Below, piece after piece: positions 23,028 to 32,077 of a stretch of DNA of 64,000 nucleotides (position 1 is the first letter of the stretch; the number at the start of each line of letters is the position of its first letter). The translations under genes and the position numbers were made by a program. The DNA is from Salinivibrio kushneri. Lineage in GTDB: Bacteria; Pseudomonadota; Gammaproteobacteria; Enterobacterales; Vibrionaceae. A model generated the notes under the pieces. It saw nothing but the letters and a program-made list of their open reading frames with translations. It was not told the origin of the DNA and did no database searches. The stretch is taken from assembly GCF_027286325.1 (NCBI RefSeq), contig NZ_CP114588.1:310001-374000 (forward strand). Direction: 5' to 3'.

Positions 23028-23435
23028 TCAACTCGTCGCGCGTGACCCTTCACCGCTTTTGAGTAGTCCAGAGGCACTGCCTGAGTAGTCTCTCGGCGGC
23101 TCACTGGTTGTATCGACTTTCACTTCGGTGATTTTACCCAATCGCTTGGCAAACGGGTTGTCCTGATCGGGCAAGTTTGGCATCAAATCGGTCGAGGTCT
23201 TTGCCATGTGTTGATAGAGCTTGTTGTAATCTTTGGAAAGCGTATCGAGCAACTCCGCGCTTTGGGCAAAATGATCAACCAGCTCTTGGCGATATTGCTC
23301 CAGCTCGTAACGTGACTTTTCTAGCTCCCTTTTCATGTTTTTTTGTTGTTTGAGATCGCGTGTCGTCATGCGGGCAATGAAGAAGCCTACCGCGATACCG
23401 ATGACGAGAAAGATCAGGCTGTTAATCCAGGCCAT
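23028..23435 (-). CDS. zapG: ZapG/YhcB, DUF1043 membrane-anchored coiled-coil protein
   Basis: This is a 135-aa protein with one N-terminal membrane helix (SLIFLVIGIAVGFFIARM), a basic and acidic coiled coil to about residue 75, and a low-complexity tail. The family takes part in cell division and envelope synthesis. It diverges from zapE with a 279-bp gap, the conserved neighbourhood in Enterobacteria and vibrios. Confidence 0.92.
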   Translation of the reverse strand: MAWINSLIFLVIGIAVGFFIARMTTRDLKQQKNMKRELEKSRYELEQYRQELVDHFAQSAELLDTLSKDYNKLYQHMAKTSTDLMPNLPDQDNPFAKRLGKITEVKVDTTSEPPRDYSGSASGLLKSGEGSRATS

Positions 23436-23714
23436 AACTGCTCCTTGTAGTCACAAGTTGACCGCCCACAGATACCACTGACGGGTCAGTCACGACAAGT
23501 AAAATCACTTGCCTACCTAATAATATCGTACATTCCCCATTTACTCAGCAAGGGAAGATTTAGCTCACTATACACGTCGATGCTTATTGGCGGTACTGGC
23601 AGCGGGCGGATTGTGTGTTGGAGTGCGACCGCCCCGCGTTTTTGTCGATATGTTACGTTTTTTATCGGGCGTGTTACTATGCGTGGAGGCGATAATCAAT
23701 GAGGCTTTCACGGA

Positions 23715-24821
23715 ATGACGCCACTCGAACATTATAATAACGATCTGACCCACAACGATTTTATTGAAGACCCCGCTCAGCGTATGGCGGTAGAGAAGCT
23801 TGATGATCTCTATCACCGTCTGGTCGCCAATCCCATTGCGCCCGCCACGTCCGAAAAGCGCAGCTGGCTGCCTTGGCGTAAGCGTGAGCCGGTCCCTGTG
23901 ACACCTGTAAAAGGCCTGTATTTTTGGGGCGGCGTGGGGCGCGGCAAAACCTATTTAATGGACACCTTTTATCATGCCTTGCCGTTTGAAAATAAAATGC
24001 GCATGCATTTTCACCGCTTTATGCATCGTGTGCACCAAGAGCTGAAAATGCTTGATGGTGAGGTTGACCCTTTGCCACAAATCGCCGACAAGTTCGCCCG
24101 AGAAACCCGAGTACTGTGCTTTGATGAGTTTTTTGTCTCTGACATTACCGACGCGATGATTCTGGGGACGTTAATGGAGGCCTTGTTTGCGCGTGGCATT
24201 ACCCTAGTGGCCACCTCTAACATTGTGCCAGATGAGCTCTACTGGAATGGGTTGCAACGTGCGCGCTTCTTACCGGCGATCGCCTTGATTAACCAGCATT
24301 GTGAGGTGGTGAATGTCGACTCAGGGGTCGATTATCGTTTACGCACGTTAGAGCAAGCCGAGATCTTTCACCACCCTTTAGATGACGCCGCGACGGCGCA
24401 AATGCACGCTTATTTTAAAAAGCTCAATGGCGAGGGTGGGGTGAAACAGGATGTGATTGAGGTCAATCATCGGCCGCTGCAAACCATCGAAAACGGCGAT
24501 GGGGTGGTGCATTTTAGCTTTGCTGAGCTTTGCCAATCCGCACGTAGCCAGAGCGATTATATGGAGCTAGCACGCTTTTACCACACGGTGTTGCTGGCTG
24601 ATATGCCTCAGCTGACCGGTGCGCAAGACGATGCCGCGCGGCGCTTTATTGCCTTGGTGGATGAGTTTTACGAGCGCAGCGTGAAGCTAATCATCTCGGC
24701 GGCGGTGCCCATGGATAGCCTCTATCAAGGCGAGCGGCTGGCGTTTGAATTTAAGCGCTGCCAATCACGCTTGATTGAAATGCAAAGCCATGACTACCTT
24801 GCCTTGCCACACTTGCCCTAA
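23715..24821 (+). CDS. zapE: ZapE, cell division AFG1-like ATPase
   Basis: This is a 368-aa AFG1-family P-loop ATPase with Walker A GGVGRGKT near residue 75 and Walker B VLCFDEFFVSD. ZapE interacts with the Z ring in E. coli under stress. It lies between zapG and rplM-rpsI, as is usual in the group. Confidence 0.95.
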   Translation: MTPLEHYNNDLTHNDFIEDPAQRMAVEKLDDLYHRLVANPIAPATSEKRSWLPWRKREPVPVTPVKGLYFWGGVGRGKTYLMDTFYHALPFENKMRMHFHRFMHRVHQELKMLDGEVDPLPQIADKFARETRVLCFDEFFVSDITDAMILGTLMEALFARGITLVATSNIVPDELYWNGLQRARFLPAIALINQHCEVVNVDSGVDYRLRTLEQAEIFHHPLDDAATAQMHAYFKKLNGEGGVKQDVIEVNHRPLQTIENGDGVVHFSFAELCQSARSQSDYMELARFYHTVLLADMPQLTGAQDDAARRFIALVDEFYERSVKLIISAAVPMDSLYQGERLAFEFKRCQSRLIEMQSHDYLALPHLP

Positions 24822-24964
24822 AATAGGATGGCATTCGGGGCGCAAGCGTTCTGATGGCGCGCGCCCTGCGAGGTAAGGGTAGGCGGTAGCCAAACAATAA
24901 CCAACTGATGAAAATCCACCGAATTTTTTTGCCAAAAGGAGGTGATTTTTTCTCCACTCTTCCC

Positions 24965-24970
24965 TATAAT
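24965..24970 (+). promoter_or_regulatory. Strong -10 element of the rplM-rpsI promoter
   Basis: A perfect TATAAT lies about 130 nt before rplM. The -35 region 17 nt upstream (GTGATT) is weak. A long leader follows. Confidence 0.55.
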
Positions 24971-24977
24971 CTCGCGA

Positions 24978-25100
24978 CCCACCGTTACTGTTGAAAGGCT
25001 TAGGCCGAGTGTACCACCACTCGAAGGGGTGATGTATGGGCGCTTAACAGTGGGAGCTTAGGCTCCTGAAGTGAAACTTATTAATCGGGTAATCATTAGC
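24978..25100 (+). promoter_or_regulatory. Candidate L13 autoregulatory mRNA leader
   Basis: The leader between the -10 element and rplM contains hairpins (GAGTG/CACTC at 25007-25022; GGAGC/GCTCC near 25053-25066) shortly before the start codon. In E. coli, L13 represses its own operon through a structured leader. The location fits, but the structure has not been compared with the known L13 leader model. Confidence 0.4.
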
Positions 25101-25529
25101 ATGAAAACTTTCGTTGCTAAACCAGAAACTGTAAAACGCGACTGGTTCGTTGTAGACGCTGAAGGCAAAACGTTGGGCCGTCTGGCCACTGAAATTGCAA
25201 CGCGTCTGCGTGGCAAGCACAAGCCAGAATACACTCCTCACGTTGACACCGGTGACTACATCGTTGTTATCAACGCTGAGAAAGTGGCTGTTACTGGCCG
25301 CAAAAAGTCTGACAAGATGTACTACAGCCACACTGGCTACATTGGTGGCATCAAGTCAATCAGCTTTGAAAAACTGATCGCGGAAAAACCTGAACTGGTT
25401 ATTGAAAAAGCCGTTAAAGGTATGTTGCCACGCGGTCCTCTAGGTCGTGCTATGTACCGTAAACTGAAAGTTTACGCAGGTTCTGAGCACAAGCACGCGG
25501 CACAACAACCGCAAGTACTAGACATCTAA
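25101..25529 (+). CDS. rplM: 50S ribosomal protein L13 (uL13)
   Basis: This is a 142-aa protein starting [20 protein letters not shown], the family N-terminus; an upstream in-frame ATG would add 10 residues not found in the family. L13 is an early assembly protein of the large subunit. It is cotranscribed with rpsI, which starts 13 nt later. Confidence 0.98.
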   Translation: MKTFVAKPETVKRDWFVVDAEGKTLGRLATEIATRLRGKHKPEYTPHVDTGDYIVVINAEKVAVTGRKKSDKMYYSHTGYIGGIKSISFEKLIAEKPELVIEKAVKGMLPRGPLGRAMYRKLKVYAGSEHKHAAQQPQVLDI

Positions 25530-25542
25530 GAGGAATAAAGCA

Positions 25543-25932
25543 ATGGCAGAACAATACTACGGCACCGGCCGTCGCAAAAGCTCCGCAGCGCGTGTCTTCA
25601 TCAAGCCGGGCAGCGGTAACATCGAGATCAACAAGCGTTCTCTCGAAACTTACTTCGGTCGCGAAACCGCTCGCATGGTCGTTCGTCAGCCGCTTGAGCT
25701 GGTAGAAATGACCGAGAAGCTAGACCTGTACATCACCGTTTCTGGTGGTGGTATCTCTGGTCAAGCTGGCGCAATCCGTCACGGCATCACTCGTGCTCTG
25801 ATGGAGTATGACGAGTCACTACGTCCTGCTCTACGTGCAGCTGGCTTTGTTACGCGTGACGCTCGTCGCGTTGAGCGTAAAAAAGTGGGTCTACGCAAAG
25901 CACGTCGCAGCCCGCAGTTCTCGAAGCGTTAA
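25543..25932 (+). CDS. rpsI: 30S ribosomal protein S9 (uS9)
   Basis: This is a 129-aa protein ending in the basic tail RRSPQFSKR that reaches the P-site tRNA. It follows rplM with GAGG upstream and ends at a strong terminator, immediately behind which an IS3-family element has inserted. Confidence 0.98.
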   Translation: MAEQYYGTGRRKSSAARVFIKPGSGNIEINKRSLETYFGRETARMVVRQPLELVEMTEKLDLYITVSGGGISGQAGAIRHGITRALMEYDESLRPALRAAGFVTRDARRVERKKVGLRKARRSPQFSKR

Positions 25933-25960
25933 TCGACGTTCCAGTCAGATTTGCTGCAAA

Positions 25961-25989
25961 AAGCCTGGTGGCAACGCCAGGCTTTTTTT
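25961..25989 (+). terminator. Terminator after rpsI
   Basis: AAGCCTGG (25961-25968) pairs with CCAGGCTT (25977-25984), followed by a run of T's. The IS3-family element begins only 8 nt after the T tract. Confidence 0.85.
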
Positions 25990-26037
25990 ATCCATCTGTC
26001 CCGTCCTGAAATACGTTGACATAAAGAGGACTTCTTT

Positions 26038-26439
26038 ATGACAACATCAAGTAACTCAAGCCGTAAGCGTACGCAACGTGATTACACCTTAGCCTTTAAA
26101 TTAGGCGTTGTTGAGCGTGTTGAAAAAGGTGAAATGACCTACAAACAAGCGCAAGCCCGTTTTGGTATTCAGGGCCGCTCAACGGTGCTCGTCTGGCTCA
26201 GAAAACATGGTAGACTCGATTGGTCGAAACCATTTCAGCATCCCCTTATGCCACATTCAAAAGAAACCCCAGCCGAAACTATCAAGCGCCTTGAGCGTGA
26301 GTTAGCCGAAGAGAAACTGCGTAACCAAATCCTCAACGGTATGGTCGATATCATGGACAATGAGTACGGAGCCGGCCTCAGAAAAAAGTACTTATCCGGT
26401 ACATCTGGCAAGCCAAAGCCAAAAGCAAAATCAAGTTAG
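26038..26439 (+). CDS. IS3-family transposase OrfA
   Basis: This is a 133-aa protein with an N-terminal helix-turn-helix (YTLAFKLGVVERVEKGEMTY) followed by a leucine-zipper region (ETIKRLERELAEEKLRNQIL). It binds the inverted repeats and, after frameshifting, forms the N-terminal part of the OrfAB transposase. The ATG is 42 nt inside the left inverted repeat. Confidence 0.92.
   Translation: MTTSSNSSRKRTQRDYTLAFKLGVVERVEKGEMTYKQAQARFGIQGRSTVLVWLRKHGRLDWSKPFQHPLMPHSKETPAETIKRLERELAEEKLRNQILNGMVDIMDNEYGAGLRKKYLSGTSGKPKPKAKSS
26382..26388 (+). other. Programmed -1 frameshift site A_AAA_AAG
   Basis: The heptamer A AAA AAG lies in the orfA frame. Slipping back one base leads into the open orfB frame. 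This is the usual control of OrfAB production in IS3-family elements. Confidence 0.85.
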
Positions 26440-27266
26440 CGTCGGCATGTCGTGCCGCAGGCGTTTCTCGACAAGGTGTCTACCAAGCCGTTGCTCGAAT
26501 GGAAAGCCGAAGAGCTGAACTATCAATCATCAAAGACTGGGTCCAATACTGGCGTAAATATATGCCGAGGTTAGGGGCGCGTAAGCTCTACGCGTTGGTA
26601 AAGCCCAAGCTAGTTGAACATGGCATTAAACTAGGGCGAGACGGGTTTTTTAGCTATCTGAAAAGTGAAGGTTTACTGGTTAGACCCAAGAAAAGCTACA
26701 CAAAAACAACGTGTAGTAAGCACTGGATGAAGAAACATCCTAACCTGCTAAAAGAAGACGGACTACATGATGCTGCGCATGTACTGGTTAGCGACATAAC
26801 TTATGTTGAATCAGACCAAGGTGTGCATTACCTGTCACTGGTGGCCGATGCCAGTTCACGCAAGATAGTGGGTTATCACGTGAGCGAAGATATGAAAGTA
26901 GACAATGTAGTGAAAGCGCTGAAAATGGCCGTCAAAGATAAGCGCTATATCGGCAATGCGGTACATCACTCAGACCGAGGTTCGCAATACTGCTCAGCCG
27001 TTTATCAGAATGCGTTACAGGAGAGTCAAATCCAGTCGTCGATGACGGATGGTTATGATTGCTACCAAAACGCGTTAGCGGAAAGAATCAATGGCATACT
27101 GAAGCAGGAGTTTTTACTGTACCGGTGTAAGACACTGGCAGAGCTGAAAGTACTGGTAAAAGAATCGATAGCGATATACAACGAAATGAGACCGCACCTG
27201 AGTTTAAGTATGACAACCCCCAATCAGGTGCATAATAGAAAAGGCCAGCTACTGGAGCTGGCCTAA
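26388..27266 (+). CDS. IS3-family transposase OrfB (DDE catalytic part of OrfAB)
   Basis: The frame is -1 relative to orfA and is open from the slippery site. The first internal ATG is at 26499, so most product is expected as the OrfAB fusion from 26038. The rve-type catalytic core shows the DDE residues in VSDITYVE, HHSDRGSQY and ALAERINGILKQEF. An HTH_21-like segment precedes the core. Nothing is missing, and the C-terminus is complete 29 bp before the end of the element. Confidence 0.92.
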   Translation, partial: VLIRYIWQAKAKSKIKLASACRAAGVSRQGVYQAVARMESRRAELSIIKDWVQYWRKYMPRLGARKLYALVKPKLVEHGIKLGRDGFFSYLKSEGLLVRPKKSYTKTTCSKHWMKKHPNLLKEDGLHDAAHVLVSDITYVESDQGVHYLSLVADASSRKIVGYHVSEDMKVDNVVKALKMAVKDKRYIGNAVHHSDRGSQYCSAVYQNALQESQIQSSMTDGYDCYQNALAERINGILKQEFLLYRCKTLAELKVLVKESIAIYNEMRPHLSLSMTTPNQVHNRKGQLLELA

Positions 27267-27440
27267 AAACTGTCAACCTATTTTAGGACGAGACAATCAA
27301 TTCAGCCAGCATTCTTGCGTGCAATACTCATTTATTTCCTTTCAAAACAGTGTATAAGCACTCACTTTCCAACATTTTTATTACCCTTTCCTCAATTCTG
27401 TGCACACCGCTCACATTTGTTACAAAAAGGTAGCTTTATC

Positions 27441-27469
27441 TTGTCAAAAAGTAGGGTTTTCTCTATCAT
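27441..27469 (+). promoter_or_regulatory. Candidate promoter of petABC
   Basis: TTGTCA (27441-27446) and TATCAT (27464-27469) are separated by 17 nt, 145 nt before petA. It lies downstream of the IS, so the insertion leaves it intact. Confidence 0.5.
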
Positions 27470-27613
27470 CTAGCCGACGTAATAGCAGCTAAGATTTAAT
27501 CGAACTGATCCCAGTCAGCCGTTATTACATATTCGTTTTTAAGTAAGCCGTACGCTCCATGGACGCAAAGGACACAATAAAAATCCAAGCGGGAGCACAT
27601 GGGAGAATGTTGG

Positions 27614-28204
27614 ATGAGCAATGCGCCAGTGAATACCGGCCGACGCCGTTTCCTGACTGCGACGACGTCAGTTGTTGGCGGTTTAGGGGCCGTAGCAGTT
27701 GCCGTACCTTTTATTAAGTCTTGGAACCCAAGCGCGAAAGCCAAAGCGGCGGGCGCGCCTGTCGAAGTCGATATCAGCAAGCTACAAGACGGACAAATGA
27801 TCCGTGTTGAGTGGCGAGGAAAACCTGTGTGGATCGTGCGTCGTAGTGACGCGGTCGTCGAAGAGCTGTCTAGCTTCGAGGACCAGCTTCGTGATCCCGG
27901 TTCGGCACAGCCGCAACAGCCAGAATACGCAGCCAACCAGACCCGCTCTATTAAACCTGAAATTTTTGTCGCGGTTGGTATCTGTACCCACCTAGGTTGC
28001 TCGCCAACCTATTTGCCTGACAGCTTCAGTGAGCAAGTGAGTGGGGTGAAAGCCGGGTTCTTCTGCCCGTGTCATGGTTCCAAATTTGACATGGCAGGAC
28101 GCGTATTCCAAGGCGTACCTGCACCACTGAACCTGGTCGTTCCACCTTATATGTACTTGGACGACAAACGGGTACTCGTGGGACAAGATGAGGGGACTGC
28201 GTAA
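27614..28204 (+). CDS. petA: Ubiquinol-cytochrome c reductase iron-sulphur (Rieske) subunit
   Basis: This is a 196-aa Rieske protein of the cytochrome bc1 complex. A twin-arginine signal anchor (GRRRFLTATTSVVGG) leads to the soluble 2Fe-2S domain, with cluster ligands in CTHLGC and CPCHGS. The ATG at 27614 was chosen because GGGAGA lies 7 nt upstream; an ATG 5 codons earlier is less well placed. It overlaps petB by 1 nt. Confidence 0.97.
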   Translation: MSNAPVNTGRRRFLTATTSVVGGLGAVAVAVPFIKSWNPSAKAKAAGAPVEVDISKLQDGQMIRVEWRGKPVWIVRRSDAVVEELSSFEDQLRDPGSAQPQQPEYAANQTRSIKPEIFVAVGICTHLGCSPTYLPDSFSEQVSGVKAGFFCPCHGSKFDMAGRVFQGVPAPLNLVVPPYMYLDDKRVLVGQDEGTA

Positions 28205-29469
28205 TGGAAAACTTGCTGAACTGGGTTGAGAAACGCATTCCAGCGATGAATGCGTATCGCAAACACATGACTGAGTACCCAATGCCGAAGAACTTCAACT
28301 TCTGGTATATGTTTGGTGTGCTCGCAATGCTGGTTCTGGTTAACCAAATTCTTACTGGGATTTGGCTAACCATGAACTACGTACCCTCAGCGGAAGGCGC
28401 GTTTGCTTCTGTTGAATACATCATGCGTGATGTGGAGTACGGCTGGCTCCTGAGGTATATGCACTCCACCGGGGCCTCGGCCTTCTTTGTGGTGGTCTAC
28501 CTGCATATGTTCCGCGGCCTGATTTACGGCTCCTACCAAAAGCCACGTGAGCTGTTATGGCTATTTGGTATGCTGATCTTCCTGGTACTGATGGCTGAGG
28601 CCTTCATGGGCTATCTGCTACCATGGGGACAAATGTCGTACTGGGGCGCACAGGTTATCATCTCCTTGTTCGGGGCCATCCCGGTTATTGGTGATGATCT
28701 GACACTGTGGATTCGTGGTGACTATGTTGTCTCTGGCGCAACCTTGAACCGTTTCTTTGCCCTCCACGTAATTGCACTGCCGATTGTGCTCTTACTGTTG
28801 GTGGCGTTGCACGTGCTTGCACTGCACGAAGTGGGCTCAAACAACCCAGACGGTATCGACACCAAATTGCCAAAAGGCAAAATGGGTGATAACTACCAGT
28901 CGCAGTTCAAGTTCCACCCGGATTACACCAAGAAATACGACATCATTGATTCGATTCCTTTCCACCCTTACGGGACCGTGAAAGACTTGATTGGTGTGGG
29001 CGTGTTCGGCATTTTGTTTGCCTACGTGATTTTCTTTAATCCCGAAATGGGCGGCTATTTCCTTGAGCCACCCAACTTTGAAGCGGCTAACCCGCTGAAG
29101 ACCCCTGAGCACATTGCCCCTGTTTGGTACTTCACGCCGTTCTACGCGATTTTGCGTGCGATCCCAGACAAGCTGATTGGTGTTATTGCCATGGGCGCGT
29201 CGATTGTGATGCTATTCATCCTGCCGTGGCTTGATCGCTGCCGTGTGCGCTCATACCGCTACCGCAGCAAGCTGCACTTGGCGAACATCGTCCAATTTGT
29301 GATTGCCTTTATTGCTCTGGGTATTCTGGGCGCGTTACCAGCAACTCCAACGTACACCTTGCTGGCGCAGATCTTCAGCTTCTGTTACTTCATGTTCTTC
29401 GTGCTGTTGTTCTTCTACAGCAAAAATGAGGCAACGAAACCGCTACCAGAGAGGGTGACATTCAAATGA
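28204..29469 (+). CDS. petB: Cytochrome b subunit of the bc1 complex
   Basis: This is a 421-aa cytochrome b with the full set of membrane helices and the paired haem-ligand histidines in helices B and D (for example MHSTGASAFFVVVYLHM and FFALHVIALPIVLLLLVALH). It forms the quinol oxidation and reduction sites. It is translationally coupled to petA (1-nt overlap) and petC (4-nt overlap). Confidence 0.98.
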   Translation: MENLLNWVEKRIPAMNAYRKHMTEYPMPKNFNFWYMFGVLAMLVLVNQILTGIWLTMNYVPSAEGAFASVEYIMRDVEYGWLLRYMHSTGASAFFVVVYLHMFRGLIYGSYQKPRELLWLFGMLIFLVLMAEAFMGYLLPWGQMSYWGAQVIISLFGAIPVIGDDLTLWIRGDYVVSGATLNRFFALHVIALPIVLLLLVALHVLALHEVGSNNPDGIDTKLPKGKMGDNYQSQFKFHPDYTKKYDIIDSIPFHPYGTVKDLIGVGVFGILFAYVIFFNPEMGGYFLEPPNFEAANPLKTPEHIAPVWYFTPFYAILRAIPDKLIGVIAMGASIVMLFILPWLDRCRVRSYRYRSKLHLANIVQFVIAFIALGILGALPATPTYTLLAQIFSFCYFMFFVLLFFYSKNEATKPLPERVTFK

Positions 29470-30203
29470 GAAAATGGATTGTAATCTTGTGCGCGCTGTT
29501 GCCCTCTTTGGCGATGGCCGCCGGTGGTAATGTCCACTTGGACGAAGCCAACAATGATTTGACAGACAAAGCCTCATTGCAACGTGGCGCCAAACTGTTC
29601 ATGAACTACTGTTTTGGCTGCCATGCTACGCAGTATCAGCGTTATCAGCGTGTGGCCGAAGATCTCAATATTCCTAAAGACTTGATGGAAGATAACCTGA
29701 TTGTCGATAAGAATGCCGATTACGGCGAGTTGATGAAAAACGCCATGACACAAGAGGCGGGCGCGCAATACTTCGGTGCACCTGCGCCCGATCTAACCTT
29801 GGTGGCACGTGTGCGTGGCGTGGATTGGCTATATACCTATTTACGTTCGTTCTACGTCGACCCATCGCGCCCATTTGGGGTGAACAATACCGTGTTCCCG
29901 AACGTGGGTATGCCACACGTGCTCGAAGAGCTTCAAGGCACACCCCGTAAAGTGTACGAAACACGTATGGTGGACGGTGAGCCGGTGGAAGAGTTTGTTG
30001 GCCTCAAATCTGACGGTAACGGCGAACTCAGTGCCAGCGAGTACGATAATGCGGTGCGCGATCTGGTTAACTTCCTTGAATATTCAGGGGAACCGGTGAA
30101 GCTAGAGCGCCAGCAACTGGGCTGGTGGGTGATTGGTTTCTTCGTGGTATTCTTGATTTTGGCGTACTTCCTCAAGAAAGAATATTGGCGCGATGTGCAC
30201 TGA
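29466..30203 (+). CDS. petC: Cytochrome c1 subunit of the bc1 complex
   Basis: This is a 245-aa protein with a signal peptide (WIVILCALLPSLAMAA), the haem c motif CFGCH and a C-terminal membrane anchor (WWVIGFFVVFLILAYFL) before KKEYWRDVH. It passes electrons from the Rieske protein to soluble cytochrome c. It is the last gene of petABC, followed by a hairpin and sspA. Confidence 0.97.
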   Translation: MRKWIVILCALLPSLAMAAGGNVHLDEANNDLTDKASLQRGAKLFMNYCFGCHATQYQRYQRVAEDLNIPKDLMEDNLIVDKNADYGELMKNAMTQEAGAQYFGAPAPDLTLVARVRGVDWLYTYLRSFYVDPSRPFGVNNTVFPNVGMPHVLEELQGTPRKVYETRMVDGEPVEEFVGLKSDGNGELSASEYDNAVRDLVNFLEYSGEPVKLERQQLGWWVIGFFVVFLILAYFLKKEYWRDVH

Positions 30204-30230
30204 TCGGTTAATCTAGTGTGTTGCTAATCC

Positions 30231-30262
30231 GCAATGGGGACTTTAGGTCCCCATTGCTTTCT
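30231..30262 (+). terminator. Hairpin between petC and sspA
   Basis: GCAATGGGGAC and GTCCCCATTGC form a perfect 11-bp stem around TTTAG. The T tract (TTTCT) is short, so termination may be partial. Confidence 0.65.
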
Positions 30263-30290
30263 ATTGATATTGAACATCCTGGAGGGGTTG

Positions 30291-30929
30291 ATGGCTGTTG
30301 CTGCCAATAAACGCTCGGTGATGACGTTATTCTCTGACGCATCTGATCTCTATAGTCATCAGGTACGCATCGTCCTCGCAGAGAAAGGTGTCAGTGTAGA
30401 AATCGAGCTGGTGGATCCGAATAATCTGCCAGAAGATCTGGTTGACTTAAATCCTTATAACTCTGTTCCAACCTTGGTAGACCGTGAGTTAGCGTTGTAC
30501 AACGCGGATATCATCATGGAATACTTGGATGAGCGTTTCCCTCACCCACCATTGATGCCGGTATACCCTGTTGCCCGTGCACAAAGCCGTTTGATGATGT
30601 ACCGCATCAAGCGTAACTGGTATACCTTGGTTGACCAAATTATGGAAGGCAGTGCTGACGACGCCGACAAAGCGCGTAAGCAGCTGCGTGAAGAGCTTCT
30701 GGCTCTGGCTCCAGTATTCGCCGAAGATCCTTACTTCTTAAGCGAAGAGTTTAGCCTGGTAGATTGCTATTTAGCGCCGCTGCTGTGGCGTTTGCCTGCA
30801 CTAGGCATTGAGCTAACTGGCCCAGGTGCGAAGCAAGTAAAAGATTACATGACGCGTCTGTTTGAGCGTGATTCGTTTCTCGCCTCACTGACAGAAGCTG
30901 AACGTGAAATGCGACTAACAGGTCAATAA
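30291..30929 (+). CDS. sspA: Stringent starvation protein A
   Basis: This is a 212-aa protein with a glutathione-S-transferase-like fold (N-terminal thioredoxin-like part, C-terminal helical part) that binds RNA polymerase rather than catalysing conjugation. The start at 30291 has GGAGGGG 3 nt before the ATG; the longer frame lacks a ribosome site. It overlaps sspB by 1 nt. Confidence 0.96.
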   Translation: MAVAANKRSVMTLFSDASDLYSHQVRIVLAEKGVSVEIELVDPNNLPEDLVDLNPYNSVPTLVDRELALYNADIIMEYLDERFPHPPLMPVYPVARAQSRLMMYRIKRNWYTLVDQIMEGSADDADKARKQLREELLALAPVFAEDPYFLSEEFSLVDCYLAPLLWRLPALGIELTGPGAKQVKDYMTRLFERDSFLASLTEAEREMRLTGQ

Positions 30930-31456
30930 TGTCTACATCAGAATTTGCGATGACACCACGTCGCCCGTATTTAGTGCGTGCGTTTTACGACTGGTTACTA
31001 GATAACGATCTTACCCCCCACATGGTGGTGGATGCGACCTTACCGGACGTACAAGTGCCGTTTGATTACGTTAAAGACGGGCAAATTGTCCTCAACATCG
31101 CCCCGCGTGCGGTCGGTAACTTGGAATTGAGCAACGAGCACGTGTGTTTTAATGCGCGCTTTGGCGGCAAGCCCCAGCAAGTGCTGGTGCCTATGGCTGC
31201 GGTGCTCGCCATCTACGCACGTGAAAATGGCGCGGGCACCATGTTTGATATGGAGCCAGCCTACGCCCACGCTGATGATGAGGAGATGTTTGAACAAACC
31301 GCTCCATCCAGCGAGGGAGAAGACGACGAAGAGCCGTCTTTGGTGTCGGTCGACAGCGTTGATGATCCTGAAGCACTGCCGCAAGCGGATGACGAAGACG
31401 ACACGCCGGCCACGCCAAGCAAAAAAGGCAAGCCGACGCTGACCGTGGTGAAATAA
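30929..31456 (+). CDS. sspB: ClpXP protease specificity-enhancing factor SspB
   Basis: This is a 175-aa ClpXP adaptor. The N-terminal substrate-binding domain (to about residue 110) captures ssrA-tagged and other substrates, and a long acidic flexible linker leads to the C-terminal ClpX-binding tail KGKPTLTVVK. It follows sspA by a TAATG overlap and ends at a strong bidirectional terminator. Confidence 0.96.
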   Translation: MSTSEFAMTPRRPYLVRAFYDWLLDNDLTPHMVVDATLPDVQVPFDYVKDGQIVLNIAPRAVGNLELSNEHVCFNARFGGKPQQVLVPMAAVLAIYARENGAGTMFDMEPAYAHADDEEMFEQTAPSSEGEDDEEPSLVSVDSVDDPEALPQADDEDDTPATPSKKGKPTLTVVK

Positions 31457-31490
31457 CCGCGTCGCAAGTTCCCCTTGAAGGTGAGACACA

Positions 31491-31520
31491 AAAAACCAGC
31501 ACCCAAGTGCTGGTTTTTTT
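31491..31520. terminator. Bidirectional terminator between sspB and pyrI
   Basis: ACCAGCAC and GTGCTGGT form a perfect stem around CCAA, with A's before and T's after, so it can act on both strands in this convergent gap. Confidence 0.87.
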
Positions 31521-31609
31521 ATGCCTAGGCCTTACGCCTAGACCTTGTGCCCGCCGTGCGGGTAGCGAAGGTAAGGCGCCTCACGACGCCTGTATCCGCT
31601 GCAGCGGTA

Positions 31610-32077
31610 TCAATGACGCTCAGTCATGATCTCGCGTGAGAACACCTTCTCACAGTATTTGCAGCGTAGCTTCACATCATCTGCTTCACTCAGCACGCGG
31701 AACGAGCTATCCACCGCCGGCTCACCGTGGGTAATACAGTTAGAGTTTGGGCAGCGGAACACGCCTTGAATGACTTCCGGCAAGGTCAATGGCAGCTTGG
31801 CCACCACTTGATAGTCTTCGATTTGATTGACGGTTGCCTGTGGCGCATACAGCGCGAGTTGACTGGCCTGATCTTCGCTGATCACCACGTTCTCGATTTT
31901 GATCAGATCTTTGCTGCCCAACGCCGACGAGGGGAGATTCAGACCAATGGTGATCCGCTGATCGCTACCGTGCATTTGAAACAGGTTTAAGATCTTAAAG
32001 CCAATATGCGCCGGGATATGATCGATCACCGTGCCGTGACAGATGGCTTCAACTTGTAGTTTGTTATCCGTGCTCAT
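31610..32077 (-). CDS. pyrI: Aspartate carbamoyltransferase regulatory chain
   Basis: This is the 155-aa allosteric subunit of ATCase. The N-terminal nucleotide-binding domain is followed by a zinc domain with four cysteines (CPNSNC and CKYCEK) that contacts the catalytic chain. The start overlaps the pyrB stop by 4 nt, so it is cotranslated with pyrB. Confidence 0.97.
   Translation of the reverse strand: MSTDNKLQVEAICHGTVIDHIPAHIGFKILNLFQMHGSDQRITIGLNLPSSALGSKDLIKIENVVISEDQASQLALYAPQATVNQIEDYQVVAKLPLTLPEVIQGVFRCPNSNCITHGEPAVDSSFRVLSEADDVKLRCKYCEKVFSREIMTERH

Larger units (their letters stand above)
25997..27295 (+). mobile_element. Complete IS3-family insertion sequence (1299 bp)
   Basis: The ends are 25-bp imperfect inverted repeats (22 of 25 match) beginning TGTCCCGTCC on the left and, read inward, TGTCTCGTCC on the right. 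A 3-bp direct repeat ATC flanks the element (25994-25996 and 27296-27298), as expected for an IS3 transposition. It holds overlapping orfA and orfB with a -1 frameshift signal. All parts look intact, so it may be active. Confidence 0.93.
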
